The translations under genes were made by a program, and so were the position numbers. 64,000 nucleotides of DNA from Verticillium longisporum (lineage: Eukaryota > Ascomycota > Sordariomycetes > Glomerellales > Plectosphaerellaceae). The stretch's first letter is position 1; every line of letters begins with the position of its first letter. Positions 1 to 13,866 of the stretch are shown one piece after another. The notes below the pieces were generated by a model, which saw only the letters and a program-made list of their open reading frames with translations, had not been told where the DNA came from and ran no database searches. The stretch lies in assembly GCA_019188255.1 (NCBI GenBank), contig JAETXT010000011.1, positions 1,302,001-1,366,000 on the forward strand, read 5' to 3'.

Positions 1-3000
1 ACTTGGTGGCCAAGGTCCTTCCTGCTTGTAAGCAATGCAGATCACCCAGATCACCCGCCATTCGCGATATAGCATCTCTACTATGGGCCAGGATGACCGA
101 CCATTGCCTCGTCCGGCAAGCGAGCTCGACAGCGGTCGAGACGGCCACGGCGAGAGACAATATCAACTGCGCCGTATGCTCCGAGTCTGAGACATGCAGA
201 TATTCCATCCCTACCTACTTCACCAGGAGCCTGCAAGCGACAGATGCCATTGATTCATGCTTTGGATGCGGAATCCCGCCAACAAGGCGAGTGTGCCTCA
301 ATCTAGAGGTCCCCTGCTACCCAACCATGCGTACGAGTGGGCGTGCGTGACAATTCAGGGGACGTCTCCCTCCTGCATTTGAGTGGCGTCTGTCTAGGCA
401 GAGGAGAGTCGCGCATGGCTGCGAAAGAGGGTATGCGGTGGTCTGTCGGGATAATTCAGACGAATGCTCACGTCGGAGGAGTGACGAGTCGCTCGACACC
501 GCGTCTTCGTCTCCAGACTGCCGCAGAAGCCCTGGTCGATATCGGGACCAACGCTGTTTTGCAAAGGCAGCCGGGAGTCTGAGCACTCTAACCCGCTCGG
601 ACAGTGCTGTCGCTGTGCACTTGTTCGCTGTCGTCGAAAATGTGACCTGTAAGAGACACACACGCACAAGGGTGGGAGGGGACTCCAAAGCTGCAGAGCA
701 TCGATTTCGAGCTCCTTATTGGACGGGTTACTTGGTTCGGACGGTTTTCGCCTGGCCCTGTCCGTCCGTCCATCTCGTTGCTACCTCTTCTGCTCGACTT
801 CCAGGTATGTTGCTGCGCGGTTTGCGTTCCGCTCTCTCCTCGGCGAGTTCAGGGCAGACAGGGTGCTCCGGGGGAACCTGACATCCGTATCCCAACTCAT
901 GAAGATCTGAGTAGTTCCAAGGGGTCCGACTCGGCGTAGGCCTTCGTCATCTCCAAGAGCCCACCCCATGTTCAAGCCGACATTGCTGATCTCACTTGGA
1001 CGAGCGAATGGGCTGGCAAACAGCGACTTGCTCCACGCAGATCCGTGGGCTTGACGATCGACAGGGCCCTGGCCCGCCAAGTAGCTGGTGGCAGTCAGTG
1101 GTGGGGGCCGTTTACCCTTGCCCTCAGCTTGCATCTGGACGATGCACCAAACCATTCTGGGAGAAGTGCAGAGCAGCGACGCCCCACGGCTCAAATTCAA
1201 CGAAGCGCATAACGCCCCGGGCAATCTCCCGCGGTGCCTAACGACACACACTGGCAGCCACCAGCAGAACCTTACGCCTTGACCCGTTCTGTCCAGACGT
1301 TTCGTGAAGGAGTGGGCCACCCAATTGCTCTGGTGTATGATGTGTTGCCAGAGTGCAGGGTCAAGCTGCACAGGTAAAACATAGCCATTCACGAGCCTCC
1401 ATCGAAGGCTGCGGGTTATCAGGATGGTCAATATCGCCCCGTCTGGCTGAAGAGAGGCCAATTCACTTGGTCGCTTTTCAAACAGACATCAGTCAACGAG
1501 GTAGCAGAGGTAATAAGCGCTCCGGTACCGGCCTGAGCCGCTGGAAGGATGCCATTCTGGATCTTGAATACTGTCGCTGGCGATTCCTCGATCAACCAAT
1601 CAGCAGGCTCCACTCACGAGAGACTACTACCATGATCAGTCAGGCCATGAGTACAGGCGACACCGAGGCCGAATGGAGAATTCCGTCGCCAGGTGCCGCA
1701 GGCTTGTGGCCTCCTCACTGGGTGCAATAAAGCTTATGCACCCAAGAACGAGACAGGCAGGCGGGTAGCATCGTGGTCTGGCCCCAGGCTGTTTCGACGA
1801 TAGCAGCAAGGGCCCTTCGGTCCCGAACCGTGACGCCCCCGCCTGCTGGTCTCCTGCACTAGTCGCAAGTCGGGCAAGCCTGTCGAGAAAAACGATCCGG
1901 CACATCAATGGCGACGACGTCCCTCGTGGCATGCCCCAGGCTCCTGGGCTCGTAGGCCCCGCGGAAGTGGCGGACTCTGGCCCGTGTCACATCGACTGCT
2001 CTGGGCCATGAGTGACGATGGCGACGGCGGCTCGCTAAAGGAGTGGCCCGACAGCGCCGTTTCGGCGTAGCTCCGTCCATCTATTGCTTGTTTGTGGGTG
2101 ATGGCAAGTGGTGGGGGATGCCCAGGTAGGTATGGCCGTTTCCTCTGGGGTCGGCCACTACGAGTGAGTCGGCTGGTGTTCTGGACTGGGCCATGGCCAA
2201 GGTGCCTCTTCCCGCCCCGGTTCACCCACTCTCCATGGCCCCCTCCTCACTCCACCCCCTGTCCCCCTTTGTCGTTCCCAGGCCCCCATCCATGCTGTAT
2301 CGGGCCCCTTGACTGGAGACTCTCGTTTACTATTGCTGTTTTCAGATCGCACCCATGCCTGAGCGTCATGAGACAAGGTTTGCCATGTGAGATCGACGGA
2401 ATCCAGAGGAATGGGACCGCCACAACGCCAAATCGAGCTTGACAGCCTAGCCGGCACCTCGAGACGATCTGGCCGTCGAGTGCCTCTACCAACGGGTGTG
2501 GAGTCGAGGCTTGGTCCGCGGGCAATCTCTGTCTTGGATAGCTTCACAGCGGTGAATGCGACACGCCCATTTCTGCCCATTTTGAGGATGACCGATCGTC
2601 GATTGGCGCATCATGGAATATGTCGAATGACGGCTGGCAGTGTTGTCGCTGCCTCCGTCGAACATTATGAGTGGCTGGCGTCTCGCCATGTGCAGTCTCG
2701 TCAATAGCGTGATATCGATTCTCTCGAGCTTGTGTCGTGGTCGCTCACCAATGTCGGGCATGCAGGAGAAGCGCGAAAAAGGACATGAAGCACATTACTG
2801 CACTGCACCGGGGCTGGGCTTCACTGGATCAGGATGGGGGACCGCCGCCTGAGTGGCCCCCGCCCCATCTCACGATGACCTCCCCGAAAGGAGTCGGCGG
2901 GGCCGCTCTTGGCAACCTTATTGGACGTAGTACGTTGTCGATTGCTCAACGGCCAATCAGGGGGTGTTTGATAGGTATCCAGATCACTCCGGTTGGTGTC

Positions 3001-6000
3001 TCTTACCCCCTCCCTTCCCTTCATCCCCAGAGGTCTTGAGGTTAGCAGCAACCCCTCAATGGTACGATAAGAGAGAACGCGGCGTCCCCGCTACTGCCTG
3101 TCAGGACCGCCACGTTAGAAATTGTCTGAGGCACGAGCTTCGGAGGCTTTACTATTATGCTGGCGCCGTCTTGACGCTTAGCTTTCGTGTCAGTGGGCTC
3201 GAAATCTGACCGGTCTGTCTCGTTTTCTCCCTGGCCGTGGCATGAACACGAGCAGCATGATCGGTTTCCGACGAGAGGGTCACACGTTGTTGAAAAAGAA
3301 AGCCATCGCATAGGAGTAGCCTGATCGAGCTCACCCTGCATCAGGACCACGAGCCTGGGTCCCGGGCACTGTAGCGTCTTCACCGGGGGGCGGAGGAGGG
3401 GGGGATCACCACAGAAAGGTGCAGTACGGTCAAGAATGACCGCAAAAGCCAGGTAGCGACGCATGGGGACATCTAGGACGACGTCGGCGCTATTCTTTAC
3501 GACGTTGTGACGACTCCGAACGTGATTGAGCCGACGGAAAAGGACGGGGCCTTTCTGCTGCTTGGTGAGCATTTGTGTGTACTTACCTTAGTGTGCAATG
3601 TCTGCCCGCCGCCATCTGGTCCGTGCAGGCGCCATGTCCCGAGCGGTTGGAAACATGAGATCGTCGACTGGGAGCTCTCAGGCATTGCAGAATGCTTAGG
3701 GGGGGGTCGACAGACGAGTTGGATTCATGTGGGCCGTCCGGGGGCCTCGAGACGAACCTGGTTCTAGCTTTGACTCGCCCGGCAAACTGTGACATACCCT
3801 GGACAACCAGGCCCGGAGATCCAGGGTCACGAGCTGACGCTGGATCCGTGCTCAGGCGCAGATCCTTGGCCACGGAAAGCCAGCGCGGCAGAACAATGCT
3901 CCCTATTGATGCCAGGCATGACGGACGGGACGGGAGGGAGGACGCGAGCGATTACGGAGGCTGCCGTCGACGGCGAATGAAAGACGAAACTGCGGGGCCG
4001 CTTGGTGGACGGAGCGACGGGAGGACGTGCTTAGCATTCGTTTGGTGTCGAAAACGGTTGAGGGAACAGACCGTCCTTTGCGCGCTCAAGTCTGCCTACC
4101 ACAGCACAAGCGTGGCTCTGGGGCAGGAGGAGGGCGGGAAGGTTCAGTCATGAATCTGGCCTGTGGCTGCCTGACACTGCCTCGTCTTGGGCAGCTTGGG
4201 ATGCGCCTGCCCGTCTTGAAAGGGTCTTGATGATAAGGTTCCCGCGCTGGGTGCAGGCAGGCTCAGCCCTATGCCAGCTCCCACCACAAGGACCATCTCT
4301 CCCGCTCTCCCCCTCCAATAGACCTCTTGCCTGGCACAACCGAACCCAACCAGATTTCGTCCTCGCCCCCCTCCCCTCTCAGCCCGCATGTCTATTTCAG
4401 CCAACGACCATGCCATGCCATCTCGTACGACCACGTCGACTTCTGAAGTGGCTGCAGTCAGGATTACTTGCAGAGTCGAACATGGGTGCCGGACGGAGCA
4501 ACGACCACCAGTGCCCCGTGTGTGAAGCCTCGACATATGCAGACAGCAGAATCAGACCCCCGCTGGCGTTGTGACAGCAATTCAATTGACTCCTCGCATA
4601 CTGCGCTGCCTGGCACACCCCGCTGGCTGCCTGAGCCTCTGGCCTCCGGGCCGGGGCCGTCGGCCTGGCTCTTCTCAAGACTTGCTCTCGGGACTGTTGC
4701 TGCACAAAGGCGAACTCAAAACTTGGATCCGTTCGCCCGCTCTGTCCATGCTGTTTGCGCAACCATCACGTCTGACGTCAAAACTGGGCGACGTAGCATC
4801 ATGAATGCTAGTCCTGGCCAGGGCCTAGCATCCTGCGTGTCTGACGTTTGCAACTCACAAAGGGCTGGGAGCGTAGCGTGTCATCTGCAAGTAACAACGC
4901 ATCAGAGATGCTGTCGTTGGCTGATGTGGAAGGCGATTGTCTGCAGACTTGGACATCCCTTTGACCCTTCGTAGGGCTGAGCGCCCGTTCAGGCCGCCAA
5001 CTTTATTACCAAAGTGCCACTGATCAACACAAAGGCCACCCGGGTCCAACTCACCCCTTTTCAAGCAAGCCACGAGCCCTACAGAACGCCATGACACACC
5101 TCCGCTGACACGACCCAACGCCTCTTCCCTTGCCGCCAGCAACCAGCGGTCAATCCCATCAAAGTCGGCCCACCCCCTATCGTGTCACAACAACACGTAT
5201 ATGGCCGCGTGCCTGGTCATCGTCATGCAACTTCCCACCCACTGCCGAATCGCGTATTCATCTCAACCACCCAGGCTGTAGGGGGACTGGTGGGGCTGGT
5301 GACTCGACGCAGGCGTTGCACCGCCTCGAGGTTTTGCGAAGAAAAGATACTCGAGTCCCGCAAGAAGACGACCCCCACCCACGCCTGTCATTGATCGATT
5401 CGTATACTGACCAATGAGAGGGGGGTGATCTGAGCCCAGAGTCAAATGAGCCACAGCTTTGCCTATCGGGGCCTTTCGTCTCAAAATGAGAGACCGTGAA
5501 CGGGATGCACAGGCATCAGACCAGGTGGATCATCCTGGGCCAATCTCATAACTTGCTTTTCGTCTCTATCGTCGAAATTTGCACCAAGGCATCGTGGCAC
5601 GGTCGTTCCCCAATAACCGAATCGTCACGGTAGGCGACCACGAGTTCACCCTTAGCTTGGACGAGGTGCTGCCACAATTCTGACCCTCATTCAACTGTGG
5701 GGTACACAGGTGGAGAACTTGCGAGCAAAGGAGAGGCTTTGTCAGATACGGAAATACAATAAGATTGAGGGGGAAACCGTCCCACATGCAGCCCTTACGG
5801 GCCTCACAGGTGGCCAGCCAGTATTAGTCTGAAAATGCACTTGGGCATTTCATGACGAGGAGCGCTCTTTCGGTCATGGCAGTCACAATGATCGAGACCA
5901 AGGTGATACCGCTATACCGCCTTTAGACATGTCACGTCCAGCAGGTCTGCAAGAGACAGTCGTCACGACCATGTGGTCGACTGGTCTCGAACCTAGAGCC

Positions 6001-8976
6001 AGACATATCAACTCCTCAGGCACCGCCCGGCCTGGTCGAGACCGTCAAGTGAATCTCCAACGTTCTTTGGTTCTTGAGGGGCGACGGCGAGACAGGTGGT
6101 TTCAGACATTACACTCTTGCCCACCCCAGCCTTGATCACAGCACCAAAAGCAACCATCGAACCTTGGTCCCCACTTATATCACAAAGCCGGACGATTTCA
6201 CCAGCATCTACTACAAGATCGAGACAAGCGAGGATGCTAACTTAAAACCGACTGGGTCAAGCACGGTGCACTTGGGGGTTTGGGTTTGGGTCCAGATGCC
6301 TCAACACTGACGGGGTGCGAGGCATGATGCACATTCACAATGATGGGGAGGGCTATGGTGCACTGACAGGCACTGGTCTGCATCGTCTTGTTCAGTCTTG
6401 TTTATGATACAGCCTGATTCAAGCAGAGGACCCTGACCTGACGATGCCGGCTTGGCGAGGCGAGGGAGGGCGTTTGCCTACACGCCTGATTGTGGCTTGC
6501 TTTGCAACGGGCGAAGCACAGCACGCAGCACGCTATGCCAGGCACTGGCTGGCAGTGCAGTCATAGGGCTCAATCACTCCCGATCCTCTCCAGACAACCT
6601 CAAGCCTCCAAGCGTCTAATTACAGCGCACCAAGCACTGCAAGAAGCACAATCGCGGTGGGGCAGTGCACCGCCAATTGTGTCGGAGCAGCTCTGTCGAC
6701 TGGTTCATTGGGTCTATAACGAAGTCACGCAGCACCCACTCACTACAACTCCACCACACGCAGACGACTTGGGGGCGAGTGAAGGCCGCCATTTTAGGGA
6801 CGGGCACCAAAATAACGCCATGATTAGCCTTGTCAGCCAGGCTTTTACTTCCACTAACGCCGCGAACGTACGCTTTCGACATGATGTCCTACGAGCAGCC
6901 CAGCTTGCAGAGCCTCCACAATATTGGCTTTGGCTCTGGCATAGCTCGATGCTTTTCCTCGTTCATCGCAATTCGTAGCAGTACCTCGAAACTTTCTGGC
7001 CAGAGGGGTCATTTGCCATTCCAAGATACGCTAGCAACACCTTGTCTGTTCTCGTTATTGTCGTCCCCGCGCGGGTGGCTTTCAGGACGGTGAGGGCACT
7101 CCCTCACTCTCTCTCGGTGCCGTTATCAAACGTTCTGGGGATTAAGAACCGTAAATCAAACTGAGTGTCTTTTTAGGCAAGGCTCGCGAACCGGGATGCG
7201 TATACGAAACCTTCTCTACAGGGCCATCAATATACCGCTATTGTCGAGATTTGCGAGGTCATGAAAATGAAAAGCAACATGCTGGGCAGGCAAAAGAAAC
7301 CTGTGCATTGTGAGCATTGACGAGGACGAGGCTCAGTCCAGAATGCGACTCTGCGCTCAAACACCACAAAAACGCATTGGGGCTTGCTTCATGGGTGACG
7401 ACGGCTAGGTAGCGACCCTGGTCGAGAACTGGGCACAGTCAGGTGTGTGCGACGACAACGCGGGGGGGGGGGGGGGGGTAAAAAGAAACGGAAGGTTGAA
7501 AGTAGCTTCCCTAGACGAGAGTGGGTGATGACAGCCGAGACGCGGAAGTAGTGCCGCTGCGAGAACGAGGAATGGGGGGGCAGTGAGACCGTCGCCTAAG
7601 AAGTTGCATCATGAGCGCTTGAACGGATAGTCGTAGCCATGAGCAGATACCGAAACGGGCCTTGACGGTCAAGAAGGGACGTACCGTACATACGGTAAGA
7701 CATGTCGTCCAAAGCCTGGCCTCGCTTCTCTTCCGGTGCCGCGACAAAAGTCATCTGGCAGCAGGGGTCTGGCCCCCCGTCCATGTTCTGAGACAACAGA
7801 TACGCCCTGGAAAGTATCGGTACGCCTGCTGTACAGGGCCATGCTCACTTGTCTAGGTGCTATGCTCTTCCCTCCAAGGTGCTGTGTCGGCTTGGAGAAA
7901 TGCCGTGGGGCCAGACCTCGGAGGCCACCAAGGGGAGCGACATCACCCACGAACGTACCGGGCACGCAGCAGAGGGAACCGACTCGTCCCAATCGTGGAC
8001 TGCCATGTAGTTGCTCGATCCTCCCGACTACCTGCGACGTCTCTCACAGCACCTTGTCTCCTGATTTGGCGTGCTGCCACCTCGTCCGAAGCAGCCATTT
8101 ACGAACGACACTCGAGGGGTGCCGTCATGAGGACCTGCAGGGCACTTGTTCCTCGTCCGTCTGTGGCCCAAACCCGACCTGACAGGCCTGGAATGGCTCT
8201 GTAGGTTGTCTCGCCTGGCTCGTCTCGCCCAGAGTCCTATTCGACAAACGCCCCCCTTCCTCTTAGGACTCCTCTTACTCTTGACAGAAGAGGCTAGTGG
8301 CTTTACAGTACACTTGTCGAGCCCAAGGTACCCGTACCTCTTTCGGCGATGGCCAGCCACCGTCAAGCTGGTTGCCCCTGATCCCTGTACACCCTCCCCC
8401 GACTAACCTGGTCCTGGTTCTAGTCCTGGTGTCCTGCCCCCCCTCGGGCTGCCCTACGGGACCCCCCCGGTCTCTGTTTCTCGTCAAGGTTGTCCTGTGC
8501 CTCGCCGCGCTGTGTTGTGGATGGTCCCTTTGCGATCCGCGTCCGCGTCCACCGGGAACATGGACCACCCACACAACCCATGTGCCCCCGGTCGATGTCT
8601 CTCTCTCGCACCGCAATGCCCATGGTTCATCACCAGTCTATATCAGTCGCCGAGTCCCCCCAAGGCCCCTCACCGTGATGTTTCTCGCCCCCATCAACCA
8701 TCACTACCCTCACAAGTAATAAGCACAACTCGAACCTCAGAAGGGAAGACTGAACAGTGCCCAGCACCAGGCTACCCTCGTTACCAACCTTCGCTACTCC
8801 ATCCCATCCTCAGCTCACTCTTCATCATCGCTCCACAGCACTGCCCACTCGTCAGTTCAGAACCAGACAAGATAACGCCGCATTGGTCTCACAAGCACGC
8901 CTCTCGATATCAGCTTGTCTTCTCCAGCAGCTTCAGAAGAGACTCAGACCGGGCCCTTGGCATGCCTTCGCATCAG
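1..8976. other. Gene-free stretch upstream of the zinc-finger regulator
   Basis: Nearly 9 kb with no open reading frame I can support. All frames are short, lack recognisable domains, and look like random translation. Visible content is a run of 17 G (7462-7478), and from about 7.7 kb onward a pyrimidine-rich plus strand typical of fungal promoters and 5' leaders. The last part probably belongs to the leader of the C2H2 gene at 9162. Non-coding RNA or a very diverged multi-exon gene cannot be excluded by reading alone. Confidence 0.6.
7462..7478. repeat. Homopolymer run of 17 G
   Basis: An uninterrupted run of seventeen G on the plus strand. Its exact length is unlikely to be reliable in any assembly. 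It is non-coding. Confidence 0.9.
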
Positions 8977-9051
8977 GTGAGCTCTTTGCTCTCTCAAGGC
9001 CCCACTGTCAAGCGCGGCCTGCGAGACACGCAAGACTAATCCACCCATCAG
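8977..9051 (+). other. Probable 5'-UTR intron of the C2H2 gene
   Basis: A 75-bp segment begins GTGAGC after CAG, contains ACTAAT as a plausible branch site at 9035-9040, and ends CATCAG. It lies about 110 bp before the predicted start codon at 9162, inside a C/A-rich leader. Donor, branch point, acceptor and length all fit a fungal intron. No coding frame depends on it, so it would be a leader intron. Inference from splice consensus only. Confidence 0.5.
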
Positions 9052-9161
9052 TGACGGCACAAGTAATTTGACGCTGCTGAGCACGACCCAGAGCCAACCA
9101 GCTTCGGCTCAAATACCTCTGCCGACCCAGCAGCACCAGACAGAAACACAGACGTAAAACA

Positions 9162-11362
9162 ATGGTCTCCCTACAGCACACTTACACCATGATGTCCCGC
9201 CAATCCAGCAGCGATCACGGAGACTTCAACTCCTACCCTGAGCCGCCTCATGGCCTGTACGCCTCATCACAGATGGACATGAGCATTCCTGCCAGCTCGT
9301 ACATGTTTCCCGCTTCCATGGGATTTGAACAGGCCACAACCTTCGCCGACGCGACACAGTACGTGTACAACGGCCAGCAATCACCAGGTGTTTTTGAGGA
9401 AGGTGACCTCCAGATGCCACCCTCCAATCACTCCACAGCCTCGGCCTCTTCTTCCAACGCCGGTTCTCCGCTCTCCCACCATGGCCAGATTGGCGTGAAT
9501 CCCGAGTGGACGCAACACGGTCTTGGACTCACACCCGGCATCGTCCCCAGCGACTACTACGGTGCTGCCGGGACCGAGTACACGTCCTACACCGCACCAG
9601 GTATGGAGGACTTCACTTTCGAGTTCCCGAGCACCAAGCCACACGGCTTTGTGGGTGAGTTGCCAGACATCTCTAGGACTCCTGTTCAGCCGCAACCCAA
9701 TTCTCTGTCTTCTCCTTCTGTTTCCTCTGTTGCTCGCGACACTGAGAGCGAGGCTGCCCTTGCTGTCGACACCAAGATGCCACCACCGCCAACATCTCCT
9801 TTGTCATTTGTCTCTCCTAGCTCTGCTTCCTTCTCGTCTCCTGTGGTCCCAGCCTGGCCGGCGTCGCCGCGAACACCACGCGTGCCCCCTTTTTTCTCTC
9901 AAAGTAGCGGTCTCTTTACGGCACCTCTCGAGTGTTCTTGTTGGTTTCTCCTCTGTCCTCCAAAGCCTCACTCCTTGCTCCGAGCAGCGCGCTGACCACT
10001 GTCCAACCAGACCCATCCCTGATCCACCCAGAGATCAGCCGGCCCATGGCCATGCCTGGTTACGAGGCCGCCTACCACCACGCCTATCCCGCGTCCCCCT
10101 CCGCCTGCTCCTCACCTCAGCCCGCCGCCCGCAACGCCAGCCGGTCTCCCTTCCTCCACGAGGGTTACCAACCGCATTACAGCCCCTACAGTGCGCCTCT
10201 GGACGGCCGAAGGCCAAGCATTCACTCGTTCCAGTCTGGGTACTCCGAGGCCGGCAACGCGTATAGCGGCGACGAGACCAAGGAAAAGCAGCGCTGCCCG
10301 CATCCCGACTGTGGCAAGACGTTCAAGGATCTCAAGGCGCACATGTTGACGCACCAGAACGAGCGCCCCGAGAAGTGCCCCATCCAGACCTGCGACTACC
10401 ACGTCAAGGGCTTTGCTCGCAAGTATGACAAGAACCGTCACACCCTCACACACTACAAGGGCAACATGGTCTGCGGGTTCTGCCCCGGCTCCGGCACCCC
10501 TGCCGAGAAGTCGTTTAACCGTGCCGATGTGTTCAAGCGCCACCTCACGGCCGTGCACGGCGTCGAGCAGACGCCTCCCAACAGCCGCAAGAAGACATCC
10601 GGTGCCAACACAGGCAAGAAGCTGACCGGCTACCCGCCCGACGCCACCGGCAAGTGCTCCACCTGCTCCCAGACCTTCTCGAACGCGCAGGACTTCTACG
10701 AGCATCTCGACGACTGCGTGCTGCGCATCGTGCAGCAGGAGGACCCGTCCGAGGCCAACAACGCGCGGCTGCTCGCCGAGGTGGAGAATGACAAGAAGGT
10801 GCACCAGACGCTCGAGCGCAACAACCTCCCTACGCAGACCATGTTGACGACAATGCAAGACAACAGCGATGACGAGGAGGATGACATGGACGAGGACGAC
10901 GAGGATGAGGCGTCCAAGGACGAGCTCAGCCTGTCACGCAAGCGCAAGGCGAGCGGCATGATCAGCGGCACCATCAAGTCCCGTGGCATGACCCACTCGC
11001 GTGGTGGAGTGCCAGGGCGCGTCGGCAAGAGCAAAGGCCGCAAGAGCAAGCAGCAGCGCCCCAAGTCGTGGGACCTCAACAAGGACCTCGTCAAGATGAA
11101 GAAGCGCGTGCTCGGCGTGTTTGACGGCCCTCGCCGCCTGGCCAAGGACGACATGGTGCTGTCGACGGAGCACGAAGTCCGCATCAAGCTCCAAGACGGC
11201 AAGTCGTACGTCACGGACCTCGACATGTTCACCGTCATGCGCGCCGAGGGCTTCCACGGGGCCACGGACGCAGAGAAGGGTGCCTGGGTGTCGGACGACC
11301 CGACCCCGGAGCAGTACCAGCAGATGCAGGCCCTGCTCAAGCAGGAGCCGGTCGAAGCGTGA
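9162..11362 (+). CDS. C2H2 zinc-finger transcription factor
   Basis: Two exons, 9162-9654 and 10011-11362 (614 aa). The 356-bp intron starts GTGAGT, has GCTGAC as branch site and ends CCAG; the split codon reads GAC and joins the frames exactly. The first ~250 residues are Ser/Pro/Tyr/Gln-rich, like an activation region. Three C2H2 fingers follow: C260/C265/H275/H279, C287/C292/H308/H312 and C319/C322/H342/H347. A fourth C2HC-like unit (C380, C383, H396, C400) follows. Next come an acidic Asp/Glu stretch near residues 445-460, a Lys/Arg-rich probable nuclear localisation region and a conserved-looking C-terminal segment ending near VEA. It should bind DNA in the nucleus; the target genes are unknown. 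I do not recognise a named orthologue. An in-frame ATG at 9189 is an alternative start; 9162 is preferred for its ACA context at -3. Confidence 0.88.
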
Positions 11363-12391
11363 GGGGCGGCGGAGATGGGGGCCCCCTGGCAGTGCCGAGT
11401 GGGCGAGCAGGAGAGAAGGTGATGACGCACAAATGTCTAATACACACTACATACGTCTGCTTTCCTTCTTTCGAACAGGTTTCTTTCGAAAAGGATTGGC
11501 AAGGTCCGGGAAAAGGGACACCACCAGGGACGACGGGGAGCCAACTGGTGGGGAAGGGATTTTTTAGAGACACGGATAGGCGCTTTCGGGGTACGGGGTT
11601 CATGGATTGACTGATGCCTGATGAGGGTTTTCTGTTTCCACCGGGAAGGGTAACGCGGTCACGACCTTGGGAAAAGGACGGGGGGAAAAGGTCCCCCCCG
11701 CCCTCTTGTGTTTGACATCTTTTTTTTTTTCCTTCTTCTTCCACTTTTTACGGGCTACGAAACGGAAAGTAGCTGTCGTCGGATTGATACCCTCTGGACC
11801 ATTTTGTATCCTTTTTTGCCAATTTCCATCACGCGTTACTTCACTCCTTTTTTCAACCAGTGTGTTCCTGGTGCCAATGCGTCGGAGTATACTACATAAT
11901 TGGTAATCAAAATGAGACGAAGAGAGACGCCGTCTTTTGCACATGGTCACTTTCTTTCCATTGCTTGGGTGATTTGATAGTCAACACGACACGATGTGCC
12001 AAGGGGGTATGGAACAGAGGGGGGGCCACAAAGATGACGACGAGACCGAGTCTCGATTCGGCAAGGCCCCGGGACCCTCCCCTCACACCTTGACCTGCTG
12101 AGCTCTCTGGGGTCCGAAATGGAGAAAGGGCAGGAAGCGTGCGCGCCAACGACGGCGAAGCTATCGCGATTCCAGGGTTAGCGGGGAGGAGGAGCCCTGG
12201 ATGAGACGGAGGGGGGGTTGCTTGAGGAGGGTAAGGGGGGGGGGGAAAGGCTAGGATGAGGAGCAGCACCAGGAGCAGAGAGGCATGTCTGGCTGAAGGC
12301 GGACGTGAGGATCGTCATCTTGCAACGGTGCGGAAATGTGGAGTGTGATCTGCACATCGGTTCATGAACCCGTTTCTTTTATCTTCCTTTT

Positions 12392-12392
12392 C

Positions 12393-12424
<32 letters not shown>

Positions 12425-12425
12425 A
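12392..12425. repeat. CT dinucleotide microsatellite
   Basis: Almost pure CT repeat with one G interruption, in the non-coding region between the zinc-finger and methyltransferase genes. Confidence 0.9.
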
Positions 12426-13827
12426 CCTATGGGCTGGTGGGGGGGAGGAGTCCCGGCACTGAAGAAATGGCTGACTGGCGTTTTGTGGTTCTTGGTTGGC
12501 TCGTTGGGTCCAACGTCGTGGCCCTAGCTATCGACCTACCTTACCTTACTGCAGCGTACCTGGGCAAGGGGAATGAGAGGAATGGGCCCGAGAGGTGTGG
12601 GGTTCGCCGGGATGGTTGGTTTGGTCAAGTGTGTCGATTCTGCCTCGTTGTGTCAGAGTCAGCAGTGGAGCCCTCTCTCTGTCTGTCTCTTTCTTCTCTT
12701 CGGGTGTTTTTTTCTGACATGCTCTTATCATTCTTTAGTCTCTTCGTTTGCTGTCGATGAATATTTGCTTGGGAATCGGTAGGGTGGCGGCATTCGGAGA
12801 CGAGGGCAGGGGTAGGGGGTAGGGGTAAGGGGAGAAGGGGAAGGGGGGGGAGAGGATAATGGGGAGGAGCGAACCGGGGCCACGGGCGACGGCGGCGGCG
12901 GCGGGTTGGTGGGAGATTCGAAGATGGGCGTCTGCCGAGAAAGTCAGCGAGCAAAACTGCAGGCCTCGTCCGTCTTCCCCGGCGGCCGAATTGTCTGTTT
13001 GACGATTCCATCCCGTCCAAAAAGGGCCCGTGAGATGAGTAGTTCGGTAGGCTGGTAAGCAAGTATGGAGAGATCAGATGACCAACGAGTGAGCTCGCTT
13101 GGGTTGGTGTTGTTCCTGTCCCGCCCCCCCCTCCCCCCCCAATGCAGCCCACTTGTCGTCCGTCTGTTGCTTACCCCTGTCGAGCAGAGCACGAAGCAAA
13201 AAGAAAAAAGCGGGCTTGTCTTGTCCGTCGATCGGCAGGTGTGTTTGTGTGTGTGGCAGGAGGTGCGGTACCTACCTAGGGATTCAAGGGGAGGTACAGT
13301 GAGAAAGGGTATTGCTTTGCTGCACCTGCACCCACCTCCCTGGCACCTGCATCGATCGGGTCCCGGGGGGAGGGTAAGACGGTGCAATGGCAGCCCGTCA
13401 AGTGCGGCGCAGCAAGCTGTTGGCTGTCACGGTGAAGGGTTGGGAGGGGGGAAAGGACAAGTCACAGACAGCAGGAGGCAGGTGGGCACGTTCGGTCAAC
13501 CATTCAGTCACTCGGGTCATCGTAGTTGGGGGGGGTGGGGGGGGTGCGTGCGGGGGATCCACCCGGGTGCAGGGCCGGGGGGGGATTGTCTGGTACGCAT
13601 CGGCCTATCGGAGCACCTTATCGTCTTGTCAGAAAATCGAGGGGGATGTGCAGCAGGCATCTGGACGGCAGGTGTGGCTTGGCTCCCTGGCTTGGGTTCT
13701 GGCTGTGACCGTGTGGGAATGTACAAAAGAGGTCGCCGACGGCAGTATCCGGCGGCTCTGTCGTGTCGGTGCAGGTGGCGGGCGGTGGCTGCTGACTGGT
13801 GGCTTGCGCACCCAATTCTGCTCCTCT

Positions 13828-13866
13828 CCCTCTCTCCCCCCTCCCTCTCTCCCCCCTCCCTCTCTC
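13828..13866. repeat. C/T-rich short tandem repeat
   Basis: Near-identical copies of a roughly 15-base unit made of CCCTCCCTCTCTCCC-like sequence, in non-coding DNA. Confidence 0.75.

Noticed and set aside
781..1461. 226-codon minus-strand frame in the 5' gap
   Set aside because: No recognisable domain, mixed composition with clustered Trp/Cys/Arg, no splice partners, and overlapping frames of similar quality on the other strand.
3042..3572. 176-codon minus-strand frame
   Set aside because: Low-complexity Ser/Cys/Arg-rich translation with no domain; other strand equally open.
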